Below, piece after piece: positions 1-9,741 of a stretch of DNA of 64,000 bases (positions are counted from its first letter, which is position 1; each line of letters opens with the position of its first letter). The position numbers were made by a program, and so were the translations under genes. This DNA comes from Rhodoferax sp. GTDB lineage: Bacteria > Pseudomonadota > Gammaproteobacteria > Burkholderiales > Burkholderiaceae_C. The stretch lies in contig JACKLK010000007.1 in assembly GCA_024236015.1 (NCBI GenBank), positions 1 through 64,000 on the forward strand. Direction: 5' to 3'. Under the pieces are notes generated by a model. That model was not told the DNA's origin, did no database searches, and saw only the letters and a program-made list of their open reading frames with translations.

Positions 1-304
1 CATGATCGATACCGCCGGCACGCTGGTCAAGGCGGCCGAAGTGCTCAAGGAGCGCGGCGCGAAGAAGGTCTATGCCTATTGCACGCACCCGATCTTCTCG
101 GGTCCCGCCATCGAACGGATCGCACAGGGCAACGCGCTCGACGAAGTGGTCGTCACCGACACCATTCCGCTGAGCAACGCTGCCCAGGCGTGCCGCAAGA
201 TCCGCCAGTTGACCGTCGCCCCGCTGATCGCCGAGACGATCCAGCGCATCGCGACCGGCGACTCGGTGATGAGTTTGTTCTCGGACCAGGAAAACCTCTT
301 CTAG
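1..304 (+). CDS. prs: Ribose-phosphate pyrophosphokinase, C-terminal part (5' end outside window)
   Basis: Last 100 or so residues of PRPP synthase, which makes phosphoribosyl pyrophosphate from ribose 5-phosphate and ATP for nucleotide, histidine and tryptophan synthesis in the cytoplasm. The visible part opens in the PRPP-binding loop (MIDTAGT) and continues through the conserved stretch VVVTDTIPLS. The reading frame is open to the first base, so the start lies upstream of the window. It is followed by a strong terminator and then rplY, the usual prs-rplY-pth order of Burkholderiales. Confidence 0.95.
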   Translation, partial: MIDTAGTLVKAAEVLKERGAKKVYAYCTHPIFSGPAIERIAQGNALDEVVVTDTIPLSNAAQACRKIRQLTVAPLIAETIQRIATGDSVMSLFSDQENLF

Positions 305-332
305 GGGCAACCTGGCCGGAGCATGTGTGGCT

Positions 333-365
333 GGCTCGCCGGATGACCGGCAGCCCGCTTTTTTT
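333..365 (+). terminator. Rho-independent terminator after prs
   Basis: GGCT (333-336) pairs with AGCC (352-355) and GCCGG (338-342) with CCGGC (347-351). The loop is ATGA and there is one bulged C at 337. A run of seven T starts at 359. It separates prs from rplY. Confidence 0.8.
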
Positions 366-410
366 AGCCGGAATCCTGCTGGTCGCGGCGGATTCCTTTT
401 GGAGTGAATC

Positions 411-1058
411 ATGAAATTTGTCGCTTTCGAGCGCGCCAAGCAGGGGACGGGTGCGAGCCGCCGTCTCCGCATCACCGGCCGCACGCCGGCCATCGTCTAC
501 GGTGGCGATGGCGAACCGCAACTGATCGAGCTCGATCACAACGCCTTGTGGCAGGCCATCAAGAAGGAAGCCTTCCATTCGTCCATCCTGGACATGGAAC
601 TCAATGGCACCACCACCAAGGTGCTGCTGCGTGACGTGCAGATGCATCCGTTCAAGCAGTTGATCCTGCACGCCGACTTCCAGCGCGTCGTCGCCCGTAC
701 CAAGCTCCACCTCAAGGTGCCGCTGCACTACAAGGGCGAGGAAGAGTCGCCGGCCGTCAAGCTCGACCACTGCCTGATCAACCACGTCGCCAATGAACTC
801 GACGTGTCCTGCATGCCGTCGAACCTGCCCGAGTTCATCGAAGTCGACCTGTCGCACCTGGTCAAGGGCGGCTCGGTGCACCTGAAGGACATCAAGTTGC
901 CCAAGGGCGTGACGCCGGTCATCAAGGGTGGCGTCATGAACCCGGTGCTGGTCTCCGTCGTGGTGCCGGCAGCCGAAGGCGGCGGCGGCAGCAGCACGGA
1001 TGCCACGACCGAGGCGGCACCTGCCGCCGACGCCAAGGCGCCCGCCGCGAAGAAATAA
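411..1058 (+). CDS. rplY: 50S ribosomal protein L25 / general stress protein Ctc
   Basis: 215-residue long-form L25 (TL5/CTC type), which binds 5S rRNA in the large ribosomal subunit. The N-terminal L25 beta-barrel covers about residues 5-95 and the C-terminal CTC beta domain about 100-185. A low-complexity Ala/Lys tail ends in KAPAAKK. The ATG at 411 has GGAG about 8 bases upstream. It lies between prs and pth and ends just before a terminator, so it is probably its own transcription unit. Confidence 0.96.
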   Translation: MKFVAFERAKQGTGASRRLRITGRTPAIVYGGDGEPQLIELDHNALWQAIKKEAFHSSILDMELNGTTTKVLLRDVQMHPFKQLILHADFQRVVARTKLHLKVPLHYKGEEESPAVKLDHCLINHVANELDVSCMPSNLPEFIEVDLSHLVKGGSVHLKDIKLPKGVTPVIKGGVMNPVLVSVVVPAAEGGGGSSTDATTEAAPAADAKAPAAKK

Positions 1059-1088
1059 TCTTCGCCGCACCGGCTTGCCGGTACGATC

Positions 1089-1119
1089 AACGGCCCACCC
1101 TGGTGGGCCGTTGCTTTTT
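1089..1119 (+). terminator. Rho-independent terminator after rplY
   Basis: AACGGCCCACC (1089-1099) and GGTGGGCCGTT (1102-1112) form a perfect 11-bp stem with a 2-base gap, so the actual loop must open a pair or two. TGCTTTTTG follows. Confidence 0.88.
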
Positions 1120-1142
1120 GCGGCACCGATAATCGAACGACC

Positions 1143-1745
1143 ATGATCAAGCTGTTTGTCGGCCTGGGCAATCCGGGCCCTGAATACACGGACACCCGTC
1201 ACAACGCCGGATTCTGGTGGATCGACGCCCTGGCCGACCAGCTGCGGGTGACGTTGACGCAGGACAAGGCCTGGCATGGCATGGCGGCACGCACCACGTT
1301 CCAGGGCAAGACGATCTGGCTGCTCAAGCCCCAGACCTTCATGAACCTCTCCGGTCGCTCGGTCGCGGCACTGGCGCGCTTCTTCAAGATCGCGCCGCAC
1401 GAGATCCTGGTCGCACACGACGAACTCGACATCGTTCCCGGGCAGATGCGGCTCAAGCGCGGCGGCAGCCATGCGGGGCACAACGGCCTGCGCGACATCC
1501 ACGACCAGCTCGGCAGCGATGACTACTGGCGATTGCGGCTGGGCATCGGCCACCCGGGTGTGAAGTCCGAGGTCGTCAACTGGGTACTCAAGAAGCCGAT
1601 GCTCGCGCACCGGCAGGCCATCGACGAGTGCATCGAACGATCCATGCACGCCTTGCCCTTCCTGCTAAATGATGAGGTTGCGAAGGCAACGATGTTGCTG
1701 CACACGCGTCCCGCCAAGCAGAATTCCCCCGACAAGGGAAGCTGA
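1143..1745 (+). CDS. pth: Peptidyl-tRNA hydrolase
   Basis: 200 residues, the usual length. The enzyme frees tRNA from peptidyl-tRNA dropped by stalled ribosomes. The catalytic set of the E. coli enzyme is present at identical numbers: N10 (GLGNPG), H20, N68 (TFMNLSG) and D93 (AHDELD). The ATG at 1143 fits the family N-terminus (MIKLFVGLGNPG). It sits 84 bases after rplY, beyond that gene's terminator. Confidence 0.97.
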   Translation: MIKLFVGLGNPGPEYTDTRHNAGFWWIDALADQLRVTLTQDKAWHGMAARTTFQGKTIWLLKPQTFMNLSGRSVAALARFFKIAPHEILVAHDELDIVPGQMRLKRGGSHAGHNGLRDIHDQLGSDDYWRLRLGIGHPGVKSEVVNWVLKKPMLAHRQAIDECIERSMHALPFLLNDEVAKATMLLHTRPAKQNSPDKGS

Positions 1746-1809
1746 CGCGGGCACGGCTCTTCGCCGCCATCCGCCGTGCTCCCGCAGCCTGTTCGGGAGG
1801 AGCATCACC

Positions 1810-2274
1810 ATGGGCGCATCCGCACACCGCCGGCCATTGGCCGCGATCCTGCTCGCCGTGGCGCCGGCCATGCTGCAATCGCAGCCCATCTACCGGTGCG
1901 GCAACGTCTACAGCCAGATGCCGTGCACCGATGCCATCGTGCTCGATGCCGACGACCGCCGCAGCGCCGAGCAGAAGGCACAGACCGACGCGGCAACGGC
2001 CCAGGCCATGCGCCAGGCCGACCGGATGCAGCGTGATCGGCTGGCCGCGGAACGCGCGCCGGCCCGGTCCGCGGGGCCTGCGAACACGGGCCGTGCAAGC
2101 CCGGCTGCACCGCCCACGACGAAGGCCACGGCCCGACAGACCGAACCCAGGGCCACCGGCAAGACCCGCGCCAGGCCTGCGCCGAAGGAAACCGGCGATT
2201 TCACCGCCTCGGTGCAGCAGGACAACAAGAAGCAACCGAAAGCGAACGCAGCCGCCAAGACGAAGCGCGACTGA
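1810..2274 (+). CDS. Small secreted protein of unknown function, DUF4124-like N-terminus
   Basis: 154 residues. I chose ATG 1810 because GGGAGGAG lies 8-15 bases upstream and an N-terminal signal peptide follows (basic start, hydrophobic LAAILLAVAPAML). The same frame is open further upstream, inside pth, but without these signals. The mature start IYRCGNVYSQMPCTD resembles the short DUF4124-type motif of Burkholderiales periplasmic proteins. The rest is a charged, Ala/Gln/Arg-rich probable coiled coil (about 55-85), then a disordered Pro/Ala/Lys tail. Function unknown. Confidence 0.75.
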   Translation: MGASAHRRPLAAILLAVAPAMLQSQPIYRCGNVYSQMPCTDAIVLDADDRRSAEQKAQTDAATAQAMRQADRMQRDRLAAERAPARSAGPANTGRASPAAPPTTKATARQTEPRATGKTRARPAPKETGDFTASVQQDNKKQPKANAAAKTKRD

Positions 2275-2331
2275 GCCCGCTACCGCCACGCGATCATCCG
2301 GGCACGGGCCGGCGGCCACCCGTCGACGCCT

Positions 2332-2595
2332 TCATTGCGCCTCCCCGCCCTGCCCCTGCAGGCGGCGGAACTTGCGCCACAAGGTCTCCTTGTCCTCGAT
2401 GAAATCCGGATGCACCGGGATACAGGCCACGGGGCACACCTGCACGCATTGCGGCTCGTCGAAATGGCCGACACATTCTGTACACTTGGACGGATCGATC
2501 TCGTATATTTCCGGCCCGAGATAGATCGCCTCGTTGGGGCACTCGGGCTCACACACATCACAATTGATGCACTCGTCGGTAATGATCAAAGACAT
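2332..2595 (-). CDS. YfhL-family 2[4Fe-4S] ferredoxin
   Basis: 87-residue cytoplasmic electron carrier. Eight cluster ligands are visible as C9-x2-C12-x2-C15-x3-C19-P and C38-x2-C41-x8-C50-x3-C54-P, the two-cluster pattern of YfhL/Chromatium-type ferredoxins. It continues past the second motif with the basic YfhL C-terminal helix (KETLWRKFRRL). The start is the ATG at 2595-2593 before SLIITDECI; the frame stays open far upstream but without similarity. It is convergent with the secreted protein and divergent from the ABC operon. Its usual Burkholderiales neighbour, coaD, lies 9 kb to the right. Confidence 0.93.
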   Translation of the reverse strand: MSLIITDECINCDVCEPECPNEAIYLGPEIYEIDPSKCTECVGHFDEPQCVQVCPVACIPVHPDFIEDKETLWRKFRRLQGQGGEAQ

Positions 2596-2757
2596 GGAAC
2601 TTCGTGCCCGTATTCGTGCGGAGTTGCCAGCGGCAGGCGCTTCGGCCTTCATTATCCGCGCCATCGAATGACCCCGTCGTTCAACCCTGCTCGCAGTGCG
2701 TGGATGCACTCGCCGCTCGCGGGTTTCCGCTTGCACCACGCCTGACACGGCCACGAC

Positions 2758-3708
2758 ATGGGGCCGTTCCTTCTCAAGCGCGTACTGACGCTGATCGCCA
2801 CCCTGATCGGCGCCTCGATCGTCGTGTTCCTGGTGCTGGAGATCCTGCCCGGCAATGCCGCGGAGATCATGATGGGGCCGGACGCCTCCCCCGAGGCGGT
2901 GGAGGCACTGGCCGAGAAGCTCGGACTCAACCATCCGGCGTGGGAGCGTTACTGGGACTGGGTCGTCGGCATGCTGACCGGCAACCTGGGCGACAGTTAT
3001 GCCTACAGTTCGCCGGTGGCCGAGCTGATGCTCGAGCGCCTGACGCTGACCGTGCCGCTGGCCCTGATGGCCATGTGCCTGACCACGGTGCTGGCCCTGG
3101 TGGTCGGCATCTATGCGGCGGCGCGCCACAACAAGCTCGGCGACGTCGGGCTCATGGGACTGACCCAGGTCGGCATCGCCATTCCCAATTTCTGGTTCGC
3201 CATCCTGCTGATCCTGCTGTTTTCGGTCAAGCTGCAATGGTTCTCGGCCGGCGGATTCCCGGGCTGGAGCGAAGGCGTGCTGCCGGCGATGCGCTCGCTG
3301 CTGCTGCCGGCGTTGTCGCTGGCCGTGGTGCAGGCGGCGATCCTGGCGCGCATCACGCGCTCGGCCGTGCTCGAGGTGATGCGCGAGGACTATGTCCGCA
3401 CCGCCCGTGCCAAGGGCCTGTCGCAACGCGCCACGTTATGGGGCCATGTGCTGCGCAACGCGATGATCCCGGTCATCACCATCATGGGCCTGCAGTCGGC
3501 CGAACTGCTGGCCGGCACCATCGTCGTCGAAAACGTGTTCTACCTGCCCGGCCTGGGCCGGCTCATCTTCCAGTCGATCTCCAACCGGGACCTGATCGTG
3601 GTGCGCAACTGCGTGATGTTCCTGGCCACGATGGTCGTGGTCGTCAACTTCATCGTCGACGTGCTCTACGCCGTCATCGACCCGCGTGTGAAAGCGAGTG
3701 ACATATGA
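2758..3708 (+). CDS. Peptide/nickel-type ABC transporter, permease 1 (DppB family)
   Basis: 316-residue inner-membrane permease of the DppB/OppB family with about six membrane segments. The N-terminus is typical (FLLKRVLTLIATLIGAS). The cytoplasmic EAA coupling loop (YVRTARAKGLSQRATLWGHV, about 210-229) docks to the ATPase. First gene of a permease, permease, ATPase, ATPase, receptor operon. Its TGA (3706-3708) overlaps the ATG of the first of two tandem mini-ORFs that precede the second permease. The substrate (di/oligopeptide, nickel or other) cannot be told from sequence. Confidence 0.93.
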   Translation: MGPFLLKRVLTLIATLIGASIVVFLVLEILPGNAAEIMMGPDASPEAVEALAEKLGLNHPAWERYWDWVVGMLTGNLGDSYAYSSPVAELMLERLTLTVPLALMAMCLTTVLALVVGIYAAARHNKLGDVGLMGLTQVGIAIPNFWFAILLILLFSVKLQWFSAGGFPGWSEGVLPAMRSLLLPALSLAVVQAAILARITRSAVLEVMREDYVRTARAKGLSQRATLWGHVLRNAMIPVITIMGLQSAELLAGTIVVENVFYLPGLGRLIFQSISNRDLIVVRNCVMFLATMVVVVNFIVDVLYAVIDPRVKASDI

Positions 3709-3767
3709 GCCGCACGGCCGCCCCGAAGGCGAATGACGCAGCGCATCGCGCGGAGGCTTCCGTATGA
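3705..3767 (+). CDS. 20-codon mini-ORF 1 in the ABC operon (ATGA-coupled)
   Basis: Encodes 20 residues beginning MSRTAAPKAND, ending at TGA 3765-3767. Its ATG overlaps the stop of permease 1 and its stop overlaps the ATG of mini-ORF 2. The peptide is basic and Ala-rich with no recognisable domain. It may be a genuine coupled leader or only a relay for ribosomes towards permease 2. Translation is inferred from the overlaps alone. Confidence 0.4.
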   Translation: MSRTAAPKANDAAHRAEASV

Positions 3768-3822
3768 GCCGCACGGCCGCCCCGAAGGCGAATGCCGCAG
3801 CGCGTCGCGCGGAGGCTGCGGC
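3705..3822 (+). repeat. Two tandem 59-bp repeats between the permease genes
   Basis: Unit 1 is 3705-3763 and unit 2 is 3764-3822. They match at 54 of 59 positions. Each begins ATGAGCCGCACGGCC and runs directly into the next ATGA. Because 59 is not a multiple of three, each unit shifts the frame by one, so each carries a short ORF that stops in the ATGA of the next start. Confidence 0.95.
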
Positions 3823-3826
3823 ATGA
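3764..3826 (+). CDS. 20-codon mini-ORF 2 in the ABC operon (ATGA-coupled)
   Basis: Second copy, beginning MSRTAAPKANA, stopping at TGA 3824-3826 inside the ATGA that starts permease 2. It differs from mini-ORF 1 at four of 20 residues (D11A, H14R, S19A, V20A), all from single or double base changes. Confidence 0.4.
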   Translation: MSRTAAPKANAAARRAEAAA

Positions 3827-4704
3827 CCGGCACCGTCGCTGCCGCAGGCGCCGCGCCCACCAACGGATCGCAGCCCTTCTGGCGCCGCGCCATGGGCCAT
3901 CGCAGCTTCGTGTTCGGCGGCGTATTGACGCTGCTGCTGGTACTGGCCGCCGCGTTGTCGCTGGTCTGGACACCCTGGTCCCCCTACGAGATGAACCTGC
4001 CCGGCAAGCTGCAGCCGCCGACGGCGCAGCACTGGCTGGGCACCGATGCGTTCGGGCGCGACGTGGCCTCGCTGTTGCTGGTGGGCGCGCGCAATTCCAT
4101 CCTGGTCGGCGTCATCGCGGTGAGCATCGGCCTGATCATCGGCACGGCGCTCGGGCTGCTGGCGTCCGCGCGACGCGGCTGGGTCGAAGAACTCATCATG
4201 CGGCTGTCCGACTTCACGTTCGCGTTTCCCGCGATCCTGTCGGCCATCATGATGACGGCGGTGTTCGGCGCCGGTATCGTCAACTCCATCATCGCCATCG
4301 GCATCTTCAACATACCGACCTTCGCCCGGATCACCCGGGCCTCGGCCAACGCGACCTGGTCGCGCGAGTTCGTGCTCGCCGCGCGCGCCTGCGGCAAGGG
4401 GCCGTGGAGCATCACCATGGACCACGTGTTGCCCAACATCATGTCGGTCCTGACGGTGCAGGTCACGATCCGCTTTGCGATCGCGATCCTGGCCGAGGCC
4501 GCCCTGTCCTACCTGGGCCTGGGCACGCAGCCGCCCCAACCCTCCTGGGGCCGCATGCTGGCCGAAGCCCAGACGCTGCTGTTCCAGGCGCCGCTGCTGG
4601 CGGTGTTCCCCGGCGTCACCATCGCCCTGGCCGTGCTCGGCCTGAACCTGCTCGGCGACGGCCTGCGCGACCTGATGGATCCGCGCCTGGCCCGCAAGCG
4701 CTGA
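3823..4704 (+). CDS. Peptide/nickel-type ABC transporter, permease 2 (DppC family)
   Basis: 293-residue DppC/OppC-type inner-membrane permease. After a short cytoplasmic N-terminus (QPFWRRAMGHRSF) comes the first membrane helix, then the family motif HWLGTDAFGRDVASLLLVGA. The EAA loop follows around EFVLAARACGKGPWSITMDHVLPN. The start at 3823 is set by the ATGA overlap with mini-ORF 2; starts at 3733 or earlier in this frame would run through the repeat and give a non-family N-terminus. 25 bases separate it from the first ATPase. Confidence 0.92.
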   Translation: MTGTVAAAGAAPTNGSQPFWRRAMGHRSFVFGGVLTLLLVLAAALSLVWTPWSPYEMNLPGKLQPPTAQHWLGTDAFGRDVASLLLVGARNSILVGVIAVSIGLIIGTALGLLASARRGWVEELIMRLSDFTFAFPAILSAIMMTAVFGAGIVNSIIAIGIFNIPTFARITRASANATWSREFVLAARACGKGPWSITMDHVLPNIMSVLTVQVTIRFAIAILAEAALSYLGLGTQPPQPSWGRMLAEAQTLLFQAPLLAVFPGVTIALAVLGLNLLGDGLRDLMDPRLARKR

Positions 4705-4729
4705 CCCGAACCGACCCACGACGACACCG

Positions 4730-5703
4730 ATGCTCGAAGTCTCCGATCTCAGCGTACGCCTGCAGACCCAGCGGGGTCCGGCCTACGCGATCCGCCATGT
4801 CAGTTTCGCACTGCAACGCGGAGACACGCTTGGCCTGGTCGGCGAATCGGGTTGCGGCAAGTCCATCACCGCGATGGCCTTGATGGGCCTGCTGCCCGAG
4901 AACGCCGAAGTCAGCGGCAGCATCCGCTTCGACGGCCAGGAACTGGTGGGCCAGAGCGACGCCGTGTTGCGCCGGCTGCGCGGCAACCGCATCGGCATGA
5001 TCTTCCAGGAACCGATGACCGCGCTCAATCCGGTGCACACCATCGGCGACCAGGTGGCGGAACCGATGCGACTGCACCGCGGCGTGGCACGCGACGAAGC
5101 CCGCGCCCAGACCATCCGCCTGCTCGAACGGGTCGGCATCCCCAACGCGGCCGGCCGCGTCGACGCCTATCCGCACCAGTTCTCGGGAGGCCAGCGCCAG
5201 CGCATCACGATCGCGATGGCCCTGGCCTGCGAGCCCGACATCCTGATCGCCGACGAACCCACCACCGCGCTGGATGTCACCATCCAGGGCCAGATCCTCG
5301 ACCTGATCCACGACCTGGTGCTCGAACGCTCGATGGCGCTGATCCTGATCTCGCACGACCTGGGCGTGATCGCACAGAACGTCGAACGCATGATGGTGAT
5401 GTACGGCGGCAGCGTGATCGAAAGCGGGGCCACGCGCCGCGTGTTCGGCCACATGGCGCATCCGTATACGCGTGGCCTGTTCGGTGCGCGCCCCCGGCTG
5501 GGTGCTCCCGCGGGCACGCGGCTGACCACCATCGACGGCACGGTCCCCGAACTGGTCGACCTGCCCGCCGGTTGCGCATTTGCCGACCGCTGCAGCTGGG
5601 CGCAACCCGCCTGTTTCACGACCCGGCCACCGGCGGAGACCGTCGACGCCGGGCACGAGGCCAGTTGCCTGCGGCTGGACGCGGTACTGGCGCAGGACGC
5701 GGC

Positions 5704-5707
<4 letters not shown>
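4730..5707 (+). CDS. Peptide/nickel-type ABC transporter, ATPase 1 (DppD family)
   Basis: 325-residue cytoplasmic ATPase. Walker A is GESGCGKS (38-45), the signature is FSGGQRQR, and Walker B is DILIADEPTTALD. The C-terminal oligopeptide-transporter domain carries the cysteine pattern CAFADRCSWAQPAC. It powers import together with the second ATPase. Its TGA overlaps the ATG of that gene (ATGA at 5704-5707), indicating translational coupling. Confidence 0.95.
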
Positions 5708-6774
<1,067 letters not shown>

Positions 6775-6913
6775 ACAGCCCGGCCAGGTCCGTCGGCAAG
6801 GGTTATTCATGATGCCGGGCGCTACCCCGGCCGCGGTCATCATGCTATTGTCTGAATTTGGCACCGCGCAGCCTTGCGGTCATCCGGAAACCCACTGAAA
6901 GGAAACTTGGATC

Positions 6914-8413
6914 ATGGTCAATCGCCGCTCCGTACTCACCACTTCGCTCGCAACGGCCGCCCTGGCCAGTGTGCCGTTCGCCGCCCAGGCCCAGTCGAAA
7001 AAAGACAGCATCGTCATGGCGATGGCGCTCGAGCCCTCGCCCGGACTCGACCCGACCGGCGGCGCAGCCGCAGCCATTGCCGAGATCTCGCTCTACAACA
7101 TCTTCGAGACCCTGGTCAAGATCAACAGCGACGGCTCGATCACGCCGCTGCTGGCCGAGAGCTGGGAGATCTCGCCCGACCTCAAGACCTATACCTTCCG
7201 CCTGCGCAAGGACGCCAAGTTCCAGAACGGCGTGCCTTTCGATGCGAACATCGTCAAGTTCTCGTTCGAGCGCGCAGCCGCCGAGAAAAGTGTCAACAAG
7301 GACAAGCGCACCTACGCCAAGTTCGCGCGCGTCGCGGTGATCGACCCGTATACGGTCGTGATCCTGAACAACGAGATCAACCCCGAGCTGCTGTTCCAGC
7401 TGGGCCAGGGCACGGCCGTCATGGTCGAACCCAGCACCGCCGAGACCAACGGCACCAAGCCGGTGGGCACCGGACCGTTCAAGCTCGACGCCTGGAACAA
7501 GGGTTCCTCGGTCGTGTTGTCCAAGTGGGACGGTTACCGCCATGCGTCGGCGATCAAGATGAAGAAGGTCACGTTCCGCTTCATCAGCGACCCGGCCGCC
7601 CAGATCGCCGCCATGCTGGCCGGCGACGTCGATGCCTTCCCGCGTTTCACGCCGCGTGGTGTGCCGCAGTTCAAGGCCGATCCGCGCTTCCAGGTCATCA
7701 TCGGCGGCTCGCGCGCCAAGACCATCCTGGCGTTCAACAACAAGAAGAAACCCCTGGACGACGTGCGCGTGCGGCGCGCCATCTCGATGGCGATCGACCG
7801 CAAGGCGGTGATCGACGGCGCCGGCGACGGATATGGCGCACCGATCGGCAGCCACTACGTGCCGGGCGCCTTCGGCTACGTGGACACCACGGGCATCAAC
7901 CCGTTCAACATCGACAAGGCCAAGGCCCTGCTGGCCGAGGCCGGCATCAAGACGCCGCTGGAGTTGTCGCTCAAGCTGCCGCCGCCGCCGTATGCCCGCC
8001 AGGGCGGCGAGGTGATCGCCGCGCAGCTGGCCAAGATCGGCATCATCGCCAAGATCGAGAACGTCGAGTGGGCGCAGTGGCTCAGCGGCGTCTACGGCAG
8101 CAAGAACTACGACATGACCATCGTCTCGCACGTGGAGCCGTTCGACCTGGGCAACTACTCGCGCAAGGACTACTACTGGGGCTACGAGAGCAAGAAGTTC
8201 GACGACCTGTTCGATCGCATCCAGAACTCGCCGCGCGCCGATGAACGCGCCAAGCTGCTCGCCGAGGCGCAACGCATGCTGGCCAACGAGGCGGTGAACG
8301 GCTTCCTGTACCAGCCGCAGTGGGTCACGGTGGCGAACAAGAACGTCAAGGGCTTGTGGAAGGACGTGCCGATCTTCGCCAACGACCTGTCGGCGCTGTC
8401 CTGGGGAGGATGA
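6914..8413 (+). CDS. ABC transporter periplasmic receptor, SBP family 5 (DppA-like)
   Basis: 499 residues with a cleavable signal peptide (MVNRRSVLTTSLATAALASV, cut near AQA-QSKK at about 27). There is no lipobox. The family-5 body is clear: GGAAAAIAEISLYNIFETLV, the DLKTYTFRLRKDAKFQNG segment, and VRRAISMAIDRKAVIDG. It captures the ligand for the two permeases. ATG 6914 has an AAAGGAAA box about 8 bases upstream of the start-proximal region. Its stop overlaps the next gene (ATGA, 8410-8413). Confidence 0.94.
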   Translation: MVNRRSVLTTSLATAALASVPFAAQAQSKKDSIVMAMALEPSPGLDPTGGAAAAIAEISLYNIFETLVKINSDGSITPLLAESWEISPDLKTYTFRLRKDAKFQNGVPFDANIVKFSFERAAAEKSVNKDKRTYAKFARVAVIDPYTVVILNNEINPELLFQLGQGTAVMVEPSTAETNGTKPVGTGPFKLDAWNKGSSVVLSKWDGYRHASAIKMKKVTFRFISDPAAQIAAMLAGDVDAFPRFTPRGVPQFKADPRFQVIIGGSRAKTILAFNNKKKPLDDVRVRRAISMAIDRKAVIDGAGDGYGAPIGSHYVPGAFGYVDTTGINPFNIDKAKALLAEAGIKTPLELSLKLPPPPYARQGGEVIAAQLAKIGIIAKIENVEWAQWLSGVYGSKNYDMTIVSHVEPFDLGNYSRKDYYWGYESKKFDDLFDRIQNSPRADERAKLLAEAQRMLANEAVNGFLYQPQWVTVANKNVKGLWKDVPIFANDLSALSWGG

Positions 8414-9741
8414 CGGCACAGGACTGCCTGGGCAACCCGGTCCATCTGCAGGACCGGGCCAGCCTGGCCGCACTCGATGACTTCGTCGGCGGTTTCATCG
8501 CCTGCGAGGCACGCGCGGTCAACGTGCTGGCGGCGGCCGATCACGACCGCAGTGCGATCGTGCAGGCCTGCTGCGCGGCCCTGCACATGTTTGCCGAGTC
8601 GCGCGAAGGCCCGATCCATGCGCGCCCGTTCATCGAGGCGGCCCGTGCCGGCGCATCGCAGGCCAGCGAGCGCGAGCAACGTTTCGTCGAGGCCATCGCG
8701 TGCTGGGTCGACGGCGACATCGCGCGTGCGATGGTGTTGCACGACGAGCAGGCGCGATTGCACCCGCGTGACCTGGTGTCGGTCAAGCTCGGCCAGTACC
8801 ACCGCTTCAACATCGGCGATGCGGTCGGCATGTTGCGGCTCGCCCAGTGTGCGCTGCCGGCCTGCGGCGACGTGCCCCAGATGCACGGCATGGCCGCTTT
8901 CGCCTGGGAGCAATGCCACCTGATGCCGCAGGCCGAAGCCGCCGCGCGGCAGGCCCTGGCCATGAGCGAACGCGAACCCTGGGCCCAGCACGCGCTGGCC
9001 CACGTGATGCTGACCCAGGGCCGCTTGCAAGAGGGCTTGCAGTTCATGGAGCACAGCCGTGCGACCTGGACACGGCTCAACTCCTTCATGGTGACCCACA
9101 ACTGGTGGCATCTGGCGCTGTTCGCGATCGACCTGGGCATGGACGACCTGGCGCTGCGAACCTATGACGAACAGGTCTGGGGCGTCGTCAAGTCGTATTC
9201 CCAGGACCAGATCGGCGCGGTGTCGCTGCTGGCGCGGCTGGAGCTGGCCGGCATCGACGTCGGCGATCGCTGGCAGGACGTGGCCGACCATATCGCGCAG
9301 CGGCTCGACGACCAGGTGTTGCCGTTCCTGGACCTGCAATACCTGTATGGCCTGGCCCGGGCAGGCCGGCCACAGGCGCAGACCTTGCTCGACAACATCG
9401 AGCGCCGGGGTGCACAGGCCGGCGACGATGGTGCGAACGCGATCTGGCGCCAGGTGGCGGTGCCCGCGGCACACGGGCTCCTGGCCCATGCCCAGGGCCG
9501 CCATGCGCAGGCGATCGATGCGCTGGGCCAGGCCTTGCCGCAGTTGTTGCAGATCGGCGGCAGCCATGCGCAGCGCGACCTGTTCGAGCAGATCCATCTC
9601 GATGCGCTGATGCGCGCCGGCCACTGGAATGCCGCGCAGCAGCAGTTGCAGCCACGGGTGAACCAGCAACCGCAATCCCTGCGCCTGCGCCGGATGGCGC
9701 AACGCTGCTACTCGACGCTGGGGCTGGCCGTTTCCGCCTGA
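8410..9741 (+). CDS. TTC38-like tetratricopeptide repeat protein
   Basis: 443 residues, soluble, predicted all-helical. It resembles the tetratricopeptide repeat protein 38 family, found in bacteria and animals but of unknown biochemistry. The recognisable core is QYHRFNIGD (129-137), HGMAAFAWEQC (159-169), HALAHVMLTQGRLQEG and SFMVTHNWWHLALF (225-238). The start is the ATG in the ATGA shared with the receptor stop, so the gene looks translationally coupled to the transporter. It overlaps the convergent phosphatase gene by 34 bases at the 3' ends. A link to transported peptides is inference. Confidence 0.85.
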   Translation: MTAQDCLGNPVHLQDRASLAALDDFVGGFIACEARAVNVLAAADHDRSAIVQACCAALHMFAESREGPIHARPFIEAARAGASQASEREQRFVEAIACWVDGDIARAMVLHDEQARLHPRDLVSVKLGQYHRFNIGDAVGMLRLAQCALPACGDVPQMHGMAAFAWEQCHLMPQAEAAARQALAMSEREPWAQHALAHVMLTQGRLQEGLQFMEHSRATWTRLNSFMVTHNWWHLALFAIDLGMDDLALRTYDEQVWGVVKSYSQDQIGAVSLLARLELAGIDVGDRWQDVADHIAQRLDDQVLPFLDLQYLYGLARAGRPQAQTLLDNIERRGAQAGDDGANAIWRQVAVPAAHGLLAHAQGRHAQAIDALGQALPQLLQIGGSHAQRDLFEQIHLDALMRAGHWNAAQQQLQPRVNQQPQSLRLRRMAQRCYSTLGLAVSA

